Below are positions 1 to 8,201 of a stretch of 64,000 bases of DNA, piece by piece. The notes under the pieces are model-generated. The model had not been told where the DNA came from and did not search any database. It saw nothing but the letters and a program-made list of their open reading frames with translations. Position numbers and translations under genes: made by a program. Source of the DNA: Lentisphaeria bacterium (GTDB taxonomy: Bacteria > Verrucomicrobiota > Lentisphaeria > Victivallales > Victivallaceae). Position 1 is the first letter of the stretch. Each line of letters opens with the position of its first letter. The stretch is from contig JABLYX010000020.1 of NCBI GenBank assembly GCA_018265615.1, positions 12,201 to 76,200 of the forward strand, read 5' to 3'.

Positions 1-734
1 GGGGGCGCTTTGAAGAGCCCGGCAATCGGCAGCTTCTGCTTTCCGGCGAGCCTGACCACGGCCTCCGCGTAGAACAGCGCGCCCTTGTCCGAAAGATGGC
101 AGCGGTCTTTGCGGCCGTCGGGATAGTTCGGATACTCGCCGGGCTTCAGGACCAGGTACAGCTCCGTGACCTTCTCCTCGCCCATTTTGCCGAACTCTTC
201 GACGGCGTAGCGGTTGAGGTCGATCAGGTCGCATTTCGTCTCGGCGGCGACCTCCCGCATGGATTTCAGGTAGGCTTCCAGGAAGCGCGCCGGATTCACC
301 TTGCCGTCCTTGAAATTGCCGAACGGAATCGAAGTCACCAACACCGGGGTCCCTCCGGCCCTGCGGACGTCGGCGACGAATTGCCGGAGGTTTTCCCCAT
401 ACTCCGCGGGCGGAGCGTACCGCTCCGGTTTCTGGCGGGCTCCGTCGTTATGGCCGAACTGGATGATGACGAAATCCCCCTTCTTCAACTGGGCGAGCAG
501 CTTATCCCAGCGTCCCTGCGCCTTGAACGATTTGGTGCTGCGTCCGCCGATCGACAGGTTGTGGACCTTTGTGCCCGGCCCTGCCAGCTCCTGCATGCGC
601 TGCCCCCAGCCCTGCTGGGGATAGGCTTTTTCACGATAGGTCTGCATGGTGGAGTCGCCGGCCATGTAGAGGTCGGCGGCGGCGAGGAGCCCGCAGCCGA
701 GCAGTCCGAGGGAGAGAAAAAATGATTTCAGCAT
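1..734 (-). CDS. Secreted SGNH/GDSL esterase, rhamnogalacturonan acetylesterase-like (CE12), 3' end cut by window edge
   Basis: Read on the complement from ATG at 734, the frame stays open to base 1, giving about 244 residues with the C-terminus missing. A signal peptide (MLKSFFLSLGLLGCGLLAAA) is followed at once by block I LYMAGDST, then block II with IGGRSTKSF, block III IQFGHNDG, and near the end the Asp/His block DRCHLS. This is the order and spacing of the SGNH fold, with Ser in GDST, Gly in GGRS, Asn in GHND and Asp-x-x-His. The GHND form and overall size suit CE12 rhamnogalacturonan or pectin acetylesterases, which remove acetyl groups from plant polysaccharide outside the cytoplasm. 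It lies 13 bp after the duplicated-domain protein and is the last visible gene of a four-gene operon. Substrate is inferred from family only. Confidence 0.85.
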   Translation of the reverse strand, partial: MLKSFFLSLGLLGCGLLAAADLYMAGDSTMQTYREKAYPQQGWGQRMQELAGPGTKVHNLSIGGRSTKSFKAQGRWDKLLAQLKKGDFVIIQFGHNDGARQKPERYAPPAEYGENLRQFVADVRRAGGTPVLVTSIPFGNFKDGKVNPARFLEAYLKSMREVAAETKCDLIDLNRYAVEEFGKMGEEKVTELYLVLKPGEYPNYPDGRKDRCHLSDKGALFYAEAVVRLAGKQKLPIAGLFKAP

Positions 735-747
735 GTCGTGTCGCCTC

Positions 748-1317
748 TTATTTGACGGGTGCCCCGATTTTCGCCGGGTTGAATTTCGTTTTCTCAAGCA
801 CGTCGGCGACTTTGATCCTGCCGCCGGAGGAGTAGAAGATGATCGTGTTTTTCCGCTTGCCGCGGACCGGGTCCTCCGATACGCCGAGCGCGCGCATGTC
901 GAGGAAGGCTTCTTTGCCGTTTTCGATGATCTTGCGCATGGCGTCCGTCACATCGACGTAGCTGTCGCCGGCTCCGAACCAGGCGCGGGAGAAGGTGAAC
1001 TCCTCCGAGGCCTTGACCCCGTCCGCGATCGCGGCGAAATCCCGTTCCCCGAAGGTGACGCTCTTCTCCTGCCCGTCCGCCGCGTCGCGGTATCTGACCG
1101 TGACCTGCTTCTTCACGCCTTTGGCGGGGTCGGTCCCCGCCATCCTGTTCGCGTCGAGCTTGCCGCAGTAGAAGCTGTCGTTCCGCCTGAGCTTCTCGAA
1201 CGCCTGTTTGAAGTCGACCTTCTTCTCTCCGGCCCCGTAAGTCGCTTCGACGATCTCAAGACCCCAGGCCAGGGACGTACCTGCGGCAAGTGCGATTGCA
1301 ATCAGCGGTTTTCTCAT
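748..1317 (-). CDS. Secreted protein with two copies of a DUF3395-like domain
   Basis: The 189-residue product has a signal peptide (about residues 1-19, ending LAWG). The rest consists of two copies of one domain, roughly residues 22-92 and 107-182. Both copies share aromatic-GAG-E/D-x-x-VD near the start, an (F/M)xK helix, DP..G in the middle, and a hydrophobic strand ending in Y followed by a glycine-rich turn and V. This resembles the DnaJC11 C-terminal domain family (DUF3395), which also occurs in secreted PVC-group proteins. No catalytic residues are evident. Its place between a sugar oxidoreductase and a carbohydrate esterase suggests a binding or structural role in polysaccharide use, which is inference. 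The ATG at 1317 follows AAGGAGAAAGCAA, a good ribosome binding site. Confidence 0.75.
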   Translation of the reverse strand: MRKPLIAIALAAGTSLAWGLEIVEATYGAGEKKVDFKQAFEKLRRNDSFYCGKLDANRMAGTDPAKGVKKQVTVRYRDAADGQEKSVTFGERDFAAIADGVKASEEFTFSRAWFGAGDSYVDVTDAMRKIIENGKEAFLDMRALGVSEDPVRGKRKNTIIFYSSGGRIKVADVLEKTKFNPAKIGAPVK

Positions 1318-1353
1318 TTGCTTTCTCCTTGTACTTGGAATGTGGAACAGATT

Positions 1354-2337
1354 TCAGAAAACGAGGACTTTCCCTGTGTCGGCCGACTCGCGCGCGAGCA
1401 GGCAGGCCCGGGTCAGCTCGAAGGTCTCCGCTTCGGGGACCGCCAGTTCGCTTTTCCCGAGCAGACAGTTCGCAAAGTCGGAGAAGATTTCCCGCTCGGG
1501 AGGCGGGACCGGCATCTCGCGCTCCCCCTCCCTGTCGATGAGCATGATCCGGCCGCCCGAGACCTCGAGCACGCCCTCCGTTCCCGCAACGCGGACCCGG
1601 TCGTCGCCGTGGCTCGGCGCGGCGGCCGGGCGGAGATAGTCGATGGAGGCTGCCGCCTGAACGCCGTTCCGCATGATGAACAGGCATTGGCAGGCGATCT
1701 CAAGGTCGCCGCAGCCGGAGTTGTCCTCCGAGCTCTGCGTGGCGTAAACGGAGCGGAACGGCGAACCGGAAAAGGCGAGGATCCAGTCGAGCGCATGGCT
1801 GCCGACCCAGGGGATCGTGCCGCCGAACGTCTTCCGGCTCCTGTAGTAATCAGGCCGCTGCCCGAGCCGGTAGGATTTCTGAGAGCGGACCATCTTCACT
1901 TTGCCGACCGCACCCTCCCGGACGAGCTTCAGCGCATGCTGGAAGTCCGCCTGATACCGCAGCCCGACCATCGAGAGGATGCGCGCCCCGGATTTCCGCT
2001 GCGCCGCCTCGATCCGGCCGAGATCCTCAAGGGTCAGAGCGACCGGCTTTTCGCAGAATACGTGAATGCCGCGTTCGAGCGCGTACACGCACATTTCGGC
2101 GTGAAGGTCGAAAGGGCCGTCGATCGCAACCGCCTCCGGGGCGGTTTCCTGAATCATCTGCTTCCAGTCGGCGTGGAGTTTCGGCGCGAATCCGGCGCGT
2201 GACGCGAATTTCTCCAGTGCCGCGGACGGGTCCTCACAGCCGGTGGAGATCGCTTCGAGCGTGATTTCCGGAACCTTCCGGATGCTTTCGAAAACGTAGC
2301 CGATGTGGCCCCGCGAGCCGATGATGCAGAACTTCAT
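1354..2337 (-). CDS. Gfo/Idh/MocA family NAD(P)-dependent oxidoreductase
   Basis: The 327-residue protein opens with a Rossmann fold (MKFCIIGSRGHIGYVFESI). The family's EKPVALTLEDL motif, whose Lys contacts substrate and cofactor, sits near residue 97. Further on come GGTIPWVGSHALDW, matching the usual G-G-x-x-x-D/S-x-G-x-H-x-x-D region, and a C-terminal alpha/beta domain. Enzymes of this family oxidise or reduce sugars, inositols and sugar acids in the cytoplasm. The exact substrate cannot be read from sequence. There are 16 bp between this gene and the upstream pseudopilin and 36 bp to the next gene, all on one strand, so it should be co-transcribed with the esterase and act on the sugar released by the operon's secreted enzymes. 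Confidence 0.9.
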   Translation of the reverse strand: MKFCIIGSRGHIGYVFESIRKVPEITLEAISTGCEDPSAALEKFASRAGFAPKLHADWKQMIQETAPEAVAIDGPFDLHAEMCVYALERGIHVFCEKPVALTLEDLGRIEAAQRKSGARILSMVGLRYQADFQHALKLVREGAVGKVKMVRSQKSYRLGQRPDYYRSRKTFGGTIPWVGSHALDWILAFSGSPFRSVYATQSSEDNSGCGDLEIACQCLFIMRNGVQAAASIDYLRPAAAPSHGDDRVRVAGTEGVLEVSGGRIMLIDREGEREMPVPPPEREIFSDFANCLLGKSELAVPEAETFELTRACLLARESADTGKVLVF

Positions 2338-2353
2338 ATTCTTCCTTGCCGTG

Positions 2354-2953
2354 TTATTTCAGGTTGTTGCTTGACAGGTCGTCCTTGTTCGTCATGATCC
2401 AGGAGCGCAGATCCCACTTGACGTGGCCGTCGACGTAGAGAACGTTCGAGCCGCCGGAGTGCCATGCGCCGATCGCCACGGATTCGAACCTCGCGTCGGA
2501 GTAGGTGCCGGATTTCAGGTTGTTGTCGAAGTCGATGATATGCAGCGATTGCGACGGTTTCCTGACCTGGTTCCTCTTCATGTTCAGCTTTGAATTCATG
2601 GCGTACAGGGAGTTGTTGTACATGACACAGGAGGGGCATCTCCGGAACACCTCCTCCCAGTTCTTCTGGTTATTAGTCAGGTATTTCGCGAGGGGAGACG
2701 TCCAGCTGTACCAGCTCACGGTCGTGCTGCCGACCTTGTAGGTGTGGCGGATCCAGTCGTTGTAATCGTTGGAGTACTGCGCGAAAGCCATGCCGAACTG
2801 TTTCTCGCGGGAGACGCACCGCCCTGTGTAGGCCCTCATTCGGGCCTGATTCAACGCAGGCAGAAGCATGGAAGCCAGAATTGTGATGATTGCAATGACT
2901 ACCAGGAGCTCGATCAAGGTGAAGGTGCCCCGCCGTTGAATTGCCTGCTTCAT
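2354..2953 (-). CDS. Orphan type II/IV pseudopilin with H-X9-DG C-terminal region
   Basis: The protein has the prepilin signature RRGTFTLIELLVVIAIITIL, with cleavage expected between G and F and a hydrophobic helix after it, then LLPALNQAR, and at the C-terminus NVLYVDGHVKW, the H-X9-DG-type end seen in many Lentisphaerota and Planctomycetes pseudopilins. An open frame extends upstream to 3100, but I start at ATG 2953 because AGGA lies 8 bases before it. ATG 2968 is the alternative. A consensus promoter at 3033-3061 lies inside the longer frame, which makes the long form impossible from that promoter. It is first in the operon with the oxidoreductase and esterase. A role in secretion or surface display of polysaccharide enzymes is likely but unproven. 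Confidence 0.85.
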   Translation of the reverse strand: MKQAIQRRGTFTLIELLVVIAIITILASMLLPALNQARMRAYTGRCVSREKQFGMAFAQYSNDYNDWIRHTYKVGSTTVSWYSWTSPLAKYLTNNQKNWEEVFRRCPSCVMYNNSLYAMNSKLNMKRNQVRKPSQSLHIIDFDNNLKSGTYSDARFESVAIGAWHSGGSNVLYVDGHVKWDLRSWIMTNKDDLSSNNLK

Positions 2954-3032
2954 TTTCAATGTCCTCATATTTTTTCCGGTGAAAATGATATCAATGTCTG
3001 TTGTTTGCTTCCGGATGCTTTCGTTGTTATTA

Positions 3033-3061
3033 ATTATGACGCAATTCCCGTGTTTTGTCAA
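3033..3061 (-). promoter_or_regulatory. Sigma-70 promoter of the pseudopilin-esterase operon
   Basis: On the complement, TTGACA (3061-3056) is followed after 17 bases by CATAAT (3038-3033). Transcription would start near 3026, giving a leader of about 60-70 bases before the pseudopilin. The surrounding region from about 3040 to 3240 is strongly AT-rich and carries no credible gene. Confidence 0.65.
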
Positions 3062-3281
3062 TAGCAGAATGAAACAAATATGAAAAATATTTGATTTCAT
3101 TATATGTAATCTAATTGGGTTACATATAGATATTGAATTTTATTTAACATGTAAATGAATTATTGTTAACATATTATGATTCTTGCTTCTGGTTTTGTAT
3201 GTTGCATTCCTGCCGACAGAAAAATGACGGTCGCATATGGAATGTGAAAACAGGAGAGTGGTTGTTCGGGTTTTGAATGGG

Positions 3282-5912
3282 TCAGGCCGGATCGAGGATT
3301 TTCAGCAGCGATTCCCGGCTGATCGGCTTCTGGATCACCCCCTGGAACACCCGCATTTTTTCTTCCGGCATCTGGGTGTCGGCGGTCACCACGACAACCG
3401 GGAGATCGGCCGTGGCCGGGTTTTCATGGATTTTCCGGGCCAGCTCCGCGCCGCCCATGCCCGGCATCCAGAGGTCGGTCAGGATCCGCGTGAAATTCGG
3501 ATCTTTCCGCAGGATGTCCAGCGCTTCCTCCCCGGAAAGGGCGCATTCGCTTTCGACGCCGAGCTTCCGGAGCATGGCCTGGAGAACCTTCAGGTTCATC
3601 GGCACGTCGTCCACCAGCAGGATGCGGTTTCTCCGGAGTTCAGGATGGGGAGGGGCGGCGGTTGTTTCCGCCTCGTCCGTTTCCGGCTCCGCCGGTTCGA
3701 CATGCTTGAGCACAAGGGTGAAGCAGCTTCCCCGGCCGGCTTCGCTTTCCAGCAGGATCCGCCCCCCCATGCGTTCGGCCAGCCGCAGAGAGATCGTCAG
3801 CCCGAGGCCGGTACCGCTGTAGGCATGGGTATCCCGCACCGCGTCTCCCTGGACAAAGGGTTCGAAGATTCGCTTCTGCGCCTCCGGAGTGATGCCGATG
3901 CCGGTATCTTCGACCCGGATGGTGAGGGTTCCGCCGCCGGAATCGCCGTTTTGCCGGAAATCGGCGGTCAGCGTGACGCCGCCCTGTTCGGTGAATTTCA
4001 CGGCGTTGCCGATCAGGTTCAGCAGGATCTGCCGCAAACGGAGATTGTCGAGTTTCAGCAGGGGGATCCCAGAAGAGTACGAAGTATGGAAAAACAGTTT
4101 CTTCTGCTGTACCTTGTACAGGAAGACCGTCCGGATCTCGTCAAGCAGCCGGACCGTGTCGGTCGGCCGGGGAGTGATCACGGTCTGCTCCGCTTCCAGC
4201 TTCGAGAGGTCGAGCACGTCGTTGATCAGGCTCAGGAGCGAATTTCCGGCCAGATTGATCGCATTCAGGTATTCGTCCTGCTCCTTCTGCGGCAGGTTCC
4301 CGGTTTTCAGCAGCTCCGAGAAGCCGATCACGGCGTTCAGGGGGGTGCGGATCTCGTGGCTCATGGTGGCGAGGAAGTAGCTTTTAGCCTTATTCGCCTC
4401 CTGCGCCTGCTGCAGCGCCTCGAGCAGATCCTGACGGCTGCCGGCGAGCTTGGCCTGGGTTTCCATCAGGGCCGTGATGTCCTGTGAAATCCATATCGCG
4501 ACTTTCCGGCGGAACAGGGAGTCCGGCAGGGCGGAAACGATCGCCGAGCGGTAGGACCCGCTGTACCTGAAATCGACAAGGGCCCTTTCCCCGGTCGCGA
4601 GCACTTCACGGATTTTCATTTTTATCAGCGGCACTGCCGTCTTGTCGCTGAGATCGTCGAGCGTGCGCAATTTCACTTCCTCATTGACCCACTCATTCTC
4701 GCGCTCGCCTATGCGGCAGAGAAGGACTTCTCCCTTTTCGTCGGCGACCAGAAAGCGCAGAGGGAGCCGCTTCAGGATCTGCTCGCTCCGGTAAGCCGAG
4801 CGCCGCCCCAGCAGGAAGAGCACCAGAAGCAGGGAGGAAAACAGCAGTACCGCGATAATCAGCGCCATAGCGAAAATGATCTCATTCTGGTATTTGGTCC
4901 AGAAGCTCTCTTTTTTGCCGAGGAAGACCGTGTTCCTCGGGAACAGGCCTTCGCTGATGCCCAGGGTTTTCAGCATTTCGTGATTGACGACCGATCTGGT
5001 TTCAAGCTCGGTGAGCGGGATCTCCGCCGCCGGGCGTCCGTCGAGCGCCTGAATCAGCCGCCGGGCGGTATCCATGCCGACGTCCTGCCAGGAGCCGCTG
5101 ACCACACCGCCGATCACACCGTATTGCGGAGCCTCCAGATCCAGCAGCTTGAAGATCGGGATTGTACTTTTGATGCTGATCTGATTGAGCAGTTCATCCC
5201 TCAGGTCGATCTTCTGCGTCTCTTTGTCGAACCAGCCGAAATAGATCAGAATACCGCTGTCCTCCAGCTCCCTGATGGCCCGGAGCGCTTCGCGGGAGGA
5301 AATCTCCTCTCCCCGCAGGGTCGTGAGGGTCAGTGACGGGTGGTTCTTCATGAAAACCCGCATCCGTTTTTCCAGGTGGATTCCCGACCAGGTTCCGTTG
5401 GTGACCAGGATCACATTCCCGCGCTCCGGAAAGATCCGCCTGGCCAACTCTACGGTCGCTCCCGGAGCGAGGTAGACGATGTTTCCGGTCGTGTTGGGGT
5501 GCTGCTGCGGAATTCCGTCGAAAGTCATCGACTGGGCGAAGATGAGCGGAGTTTCCGGAGGCAGTTCCGCCGCAAAGTCGCTGACCAGGCGGTATGCCTG
5601 GTCGCCCTGGGCCACGATTGCATCAAACCGGCCGGCTTTGATGTCCGGCAGCACGGTCAGCAGGGTATTGCGCCAATCCGGCGTGCGGGTTCCGTCCTGG
5701 CGGTGCAGCTCCAGCACTGTGAAATCGCATTTGTACGGCGACTCGTTCATCTGCCGCCGGAACGGAATTGCAAACGGCATCTGCAGGGGTTCGCTGAAGG
5801 AATAAATCAGCAGCACTTTCTTTGCCGGTTTGCCGGATGCGGAGGCTTCCGGCGCGGCGGCGGCGGCAACGGCAAGCAGCAGGATGAGCGCCGGGATAAT
5901 GATACGGTTCAT
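3282..5912 (-). CDS. Hybrid histidine kinase with periplasmic ABC-substrate-binding-like sensor and receiver domain
   Basis: From ATG 5912, which overlaps the previous stop as ATGA, the protein is about 876 residues. A signal/anchor (MNRIIIPALILLLAVAAAAA) is followed by about 300 periplasmic residues resembling the ABC_sub_bind fold (VLLIYSFSEP, then repeated alpha/beta motifs). A transmembrane helix near 345-370 and a short PAS-like region come next. The HisKA domain has the phospho-acceptor His in ATMSHEIRTPLNAVIGF. The HATPase has N-box GNAVKF, DTGIGI and GTGLGL. The C-terminal receiver has LLVDDVPMNLKVL and acceptor Asp in ILTDLWMPGMGG. It is the third gene of an operon with two amino-acid-type binding lipoproteins that may present ligand to it. 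No response regulator with an output domain is adjacent. Confidence 0.93.
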   Translation of the reverse strand: MNRIIIPALILLLAVAAAAAPEASASGKPAKKVLLIYSFSEPLQMPFAIPFRRQMNESPYKCDFTVLELHRQDGTRTPDWRNTLLTVLPDIKAGRFDAIVAQGDQAYRLVSDFAAELPPETPLIFAQSMTFDGIPQQHPNTTGNIVYLAPGATVELARRIFPERGNVILVTNGTWSGIHLEKRMRVFMKNHPSLTLTTLRGEEISSREALRAIRELEDSGILIYFGWFDKETQKIDLRDELLNQISIKSTIPIFKLLDLEAPQYGVIGGVVSGSWQDVGMDTARRLIQALDGRPAAEIPLTELETRSVVNHEMLKTLGISEGLFPRNTVFLGKKESFWTKYQNEIIFAMALIIAVLLFSSLLLVLFLLGRRSAYRSEQILKRLPLRFLVADEKGEVLLCRIGERENEWVNEEVKLRTLDDLSDKTAVPLIKMKIREVLATGERALVDFRYSGSYRSAIVSALPDSLFRRKVAIWISQDITALMETQAKLAGSRQDLLEALQQAQEANKAKSYFLATMSHEIRTPLNAVIGFSELLKTGNLPQKEQDEYLNAINLAGNSLLSLINDVLDLSKLEAEQTVITPRPTDTVRLLDEIRTVFLYKVQQKKLFFHTSYSSGIPLLKLDNLRLRQILLNLIGNAVKFTEQGGVTLTADFRQNGDSGGGTLTIRVEDTGIGITPEAQKRIFEPFVQGDAVRDTHAYSGTGLGLTISLRLAERMGGRILLESEAGRGSCFTLVLKHVEPAEPETDEAETTAAPPHPELRRNRILLVDDVPMNLKVLQAMLRKLGVESECALSGEEALDILRKDPNFTRILTDLWMPGMGGAELARKIHENPATADLPVVVVTADTQMPEEKMRVFQGVIQKPISRESLLKILDPA

Positions 5913-6721
5913 TCCGCCTCCGCCGTCACTGCCGGGCCGGAGATGTCGTGCCCGAACCATTTTTCACCGATCCGCGCCAGCGTGCCGTCCGCGGCCATCG
6001 CGTCGAGCGTTTTCTGCACCTGATCGCGCAGTTTCCGGTTTCCGCGTCGGAAAGCGATGCCGCACGGTGTTTTCAGCACCGGTTCTCCGATGATCCGCAG
6101 ATCGGTTCCGCAGTGCTTTCTCCACCAGGCTGCTGCTGCTGCGTCGGTGACGACCGCATCATATTCGGCCTTGTCTGCGAAGTTCCGCATCAGCAGGGAG
6201 AAGCTCTCCACCGGAATGAATTTCCTGTATTCCAGGATCGTGTGCTTTGCCGGCCCGTCGGTCCAGACATCGTAATTGATGCTGCCGGCCTGTACCGCGA
6301 CCGTTTTTCCCGCCAGGTCGCTGACATTGCGGACCGGCGAATCCCCGCGCACCACGACCACCTGCTCTCCGTTCATGTAGGGGCGGCTCCACTCGAACAG
6401 ATCCTCCCGGTTGTTCATGTGAAAGGAGCTCCAGATGCAGTCGATTTTGTCGGAGTTGAGCAGAACCTCCTTCATGCGCCAGTCCATGGGGACCGGGACG
6501 TAGTTCCATGAATTGCGCCGGGCCACCTCCTGTGCGAGGTCGAGGTCATAGCCGGCATATGCTTTGCCGGAGGGGGCAAGGAAAGTGAACGGAGCGAAAT
6601 CCTCGTCAAAACCCACTGCAAAGATTTCTCCGGCCGCTTTTTCTCCATTCTTTTTGCCGGAGTCCGAGCAGCCGCAGAAGAGCGGCAGACATGCCGTCAA
6701 TGTCAAAATCAGGCGCCTCAC
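5909..6721 (-). CDS. Amino-acid-type substrate-binding lipoprotein (SBP_bac_3), second of a tandem pair
   Basis: The 270-residue protein has a lipoprotein signal ending in the lipobox LFCGC, so it should be anchored by Cys near residue 18. The mature part follows the SBP_bac_3 plan: FAVGFDEDFAPFTFL at the ligand site, YAGYDLDLAQEVARR, the MKEVLLNSDKIDCIWSS segment, LAGKTVAVQAGS at the hinge, and a C-terminal LDAMAADGTLARIGEKWFG. It overlaps both neighbours by 4 bp (ATGA), which implies translational coupling with its paralogue and with the downstream hybrid kinase. There is no ABC permease or ATPase nearby, so a sensory rather than a transport role is inferred. The probable ligand is a polar amino acid or similar small molecule. 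Confidence 0.88.
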   Translation of the reverse strand: MRRLILTLTACLPLFCGCSDSGKKNGEKAAGEIFAVGFDEDFAPFTFLAPSGKAYAGYDLDLAQEVARRNSWNYVPVPMDWRMKEVLLNSDKIDCIWSSFHMNNREDLFEWSRPYMNGEQVVVVRGDSPVRNVSDLAGKTVAVQAGSINYDVWTDGPAKHTILEYRKFIPVESFSLLMRNFADKAEYDAVVTDAAAAAWWRKHCGTDLRIIGEPVLKTPCGIAFRRGNRKLRDQVQKTLDAMAADGTLARIGEKWFGHDISGPAVTAEAE

Positions 6722-7554
6722 TGATGCTCCCCGGGTTCATTTCCGGACCGGGGGCTGACGTCCCGCCGGAACCATTTTATGGAGATCCGGGCCAGCGTGC
6801 CATCCTGCCGCATTTCATCAAGGGTATTCTGCACCTGGTCGCGAAGTGCCTTGTTGCCGGGCAGGAAAGCCACTCCGTCATGCGTTTTCCAGATGGTGAT
6901 ATCGGTCACCGTGAGCTTGGCCCGGCTGTCCTCGATCCAGCGCCGGGCGGCATAGACGTCGGCGATGACCGCATCGTAGCTGTCGCCGGTGGCCAGTTCT
7001 TCCATCAGGAGCTGGAATTCGGTGATCGGCACGATTTTGTTGAACCGTTTTCCGAGCTCCTCCAACGCCCCCTGCGTCAGCGCCTGATAGGTTGCCGAAG
7101 CGGCCTGCACCGCGACGTTTTTTCCGGTCAGGCCGGTGAGCGTCCGGACGGGCGAGCCGTCCCGGACAATCACGACCTGCCGGCTTTCGGAGTAGGGGTC
7201 GCTCCATTCATAGTCCCCCTCGCGGCCGTTGATCATAAAGCCGTTCCAGATGCAGTCGATTTCCCCGGATTTCAACAGATTGTCCTTGAGGTTCCAGTCG
7301 ATGGGGCGCAGGACCGGCTTCCAGGAATTCCGCCGGGCCACCTCTCTGGCCAGTTCGATGTCGAAGCCGGTGTACTCTTTCGTATTCTGATCGATGAAGC
7401 CGTGAGGCTCGAAGCCGCATTCGAAGCCGACCGTGAACACATCCCCGGCGGACTTCCCGCGCCCGGAGGAATCCGGGCACCCGGCGGCGCCAAGCAGGGC
7501 AATCGCGGCCAGCATCGCCGGCAGGCTCCGGCGGCATATATTGTAAAGATTCAT
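6718..7554 (-). CDS. Amino-acid-type substrate-binding lipoprotein (SBP_bac_3), first of a tandem pair
   Basis: The 278-residue paralogue of the next gene shares the same motif order: FTVGFECGFEPHGFI, YTGFDIELAREVARR, LKSGEIDCIWNGF, TGKNVAVQAASATY and a C-terminal LDEMRQDGTLARISIKWF. The N-terminus has a lipobox (LLGAAGC). The substitution pattern at the ligand loops differs from its neighbour, so the two may bind different ligands. It is the first gene of a three-gene, overlapping operon ending in the hybrid histidine kinase. A candidate promoter lies about 85 bp upstream. Confidence 0.88.
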   Translation of the reverse strand: MNLYNICRRSLPAMLAAIALLGAAGCPDSSGRGKSAGDVFTVGFECGFEPHGFIDQNTKEYTGFDIELAREVARRNSWKPVLRPIDWNLKDNLLKSGEIDCIWNGFMINGREGDYEWSDPYSESRQVVIVRDGSPVRTLTGLTGKNVAVQAASATYQALTQGALEELGKRFNKIVPITEFQLLMEELATGDSYDAVIADVYAARRWIEDSRAKLTVTDITIWKTHDGVAFLPGNKALRDQVQNTLDEMRQDGTLARISIKWFRRDVSPRSGNEPGEHQ

Positions 7555-7638
7555 GATCCGGTTGACTCTTACTTGAACACTTCAACGCCGGCGACGTCGT
7601 TTCTGCGCATCACACGCGAGAACACCGGCTCGATTTTC

Positions 7639-7666
7639 AATATACATTGCGTTGTGGTATTTGCAA
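7639..7666 (-). promoter_or_regulatory. Candidate promoter of the binding-protein/kinase operon
   Basis: On the complement, TTGCAA (7666-7661) is followed after 16 bases by TATATT (7644-7639), about 85 bp before the first lipoprotein start. The -35 box is weak, so confidence is moderate. Confidence 0.4.
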
Positions 7667-7912
7667 GTGTTTCGCGGGGCTTTCAGCCGATTATGAATAA
7701 GCCGCTGCAGGAAGGAAAGACCCCTCGCGGACGGCGGGCGCGCCGGGAAAGCGATTGTCACGATTGTTCCGCGCGGAGAGGATTGCTTTTTTACATGAAA
7801 ACCGGGAAAAGCAGAGATTTTCGCATTTTGGGGTGGCACAGGGGTATGGGATGCTGTGCCGTCTCTCCTGTAATATACACAAAGATCGGCACGGTGTGCG
7901 ACACCGGAGGCA
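7667..7912. other. Intergenic region between divergent transcription units
   Basis: With its flanks this gap between the binding-protein operon and the GntR pseudogene spans about 360 bases. I see a possible promoter for the minus operon and a Shine-Dalgarno sequence (GGAGG at 7906-7910) for the pseudogene. A short minus-strand open frame at 7582-7839 has no homology signal and I do not call it. Confidence 0.4.
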
Positions 7913-7915
7913 ATG

Positions 7916-8185
7916 ATGAAAACCGGACCGCAAATCGAACGGCTTTGTCAGGAGCCTGGCCGGCTGCCGGATCATTTTCCGGCGGGGAGCCGGTTTTATT
8001 CCGTCCGGCAGATCATGGGTGAATACGGCTGCCGTCGCGGCGTCATCGATTCCGTTCTCGACCGGAGGAGGCGAACCGGCTGAACCGGCGGGTGCCGCAG
8101 GAGGGGCTTTTCTGCAGCGTCAACCGCAAACCATGCGCGCGGCGCGTGCTTTTCGCGCTCCCGGACTTAAAATGGGAGTGCTTTG
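7916..8185 (+). pseudogene. GntR-type transcriptional regulator, frameshifted N-terminal fragment
   Basis: From ATG 7916, preceded by GGAGG, the reading is MKTGPQIERLCQ... then FYSVRQIMGEYGC and VIDSVLD. This is the winged-helix pattern of GntR regulators. The frame stops at 8081-8083, but a second frame, open from about 8062, continues with RLNRRVPQEGLFCSVN, RRVLFALPD and so on, which is the expected wing and linker to a sugar-binding domain. A single frameshift between about 8040 and 8062 explains both. The gene then ends abruptly where the IS4 remnant begins. The effector domain of about 270 residues is missing, so this is a dead gene, probably broken by the insertion. Confidence 0.65.
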
Positions 8186-8201
8186 ATGACATGACCGGAT
8201 A

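Noticed and set aside
96..725. 209-residue plus-strand frame at the window start
   Set aside because: The complement encodes the SGNH esterase with all four catalytic blocks, so the plus-strand frame is a shadow.
2954..3100. N-terminal extension of the first pseudopilin
   Set aside because: A consensus promoter lies inside it and the prepilin signal needs a short leader; starts at 2953 or 2968 fit better.
7582..7839. 85-residue minus-strand ORF before the binding-protein operon
   Set aside because: It has Arg/Pro-rich composition, no ribosome binding site and no recognisable domain, and it overlaps the probable promoter.
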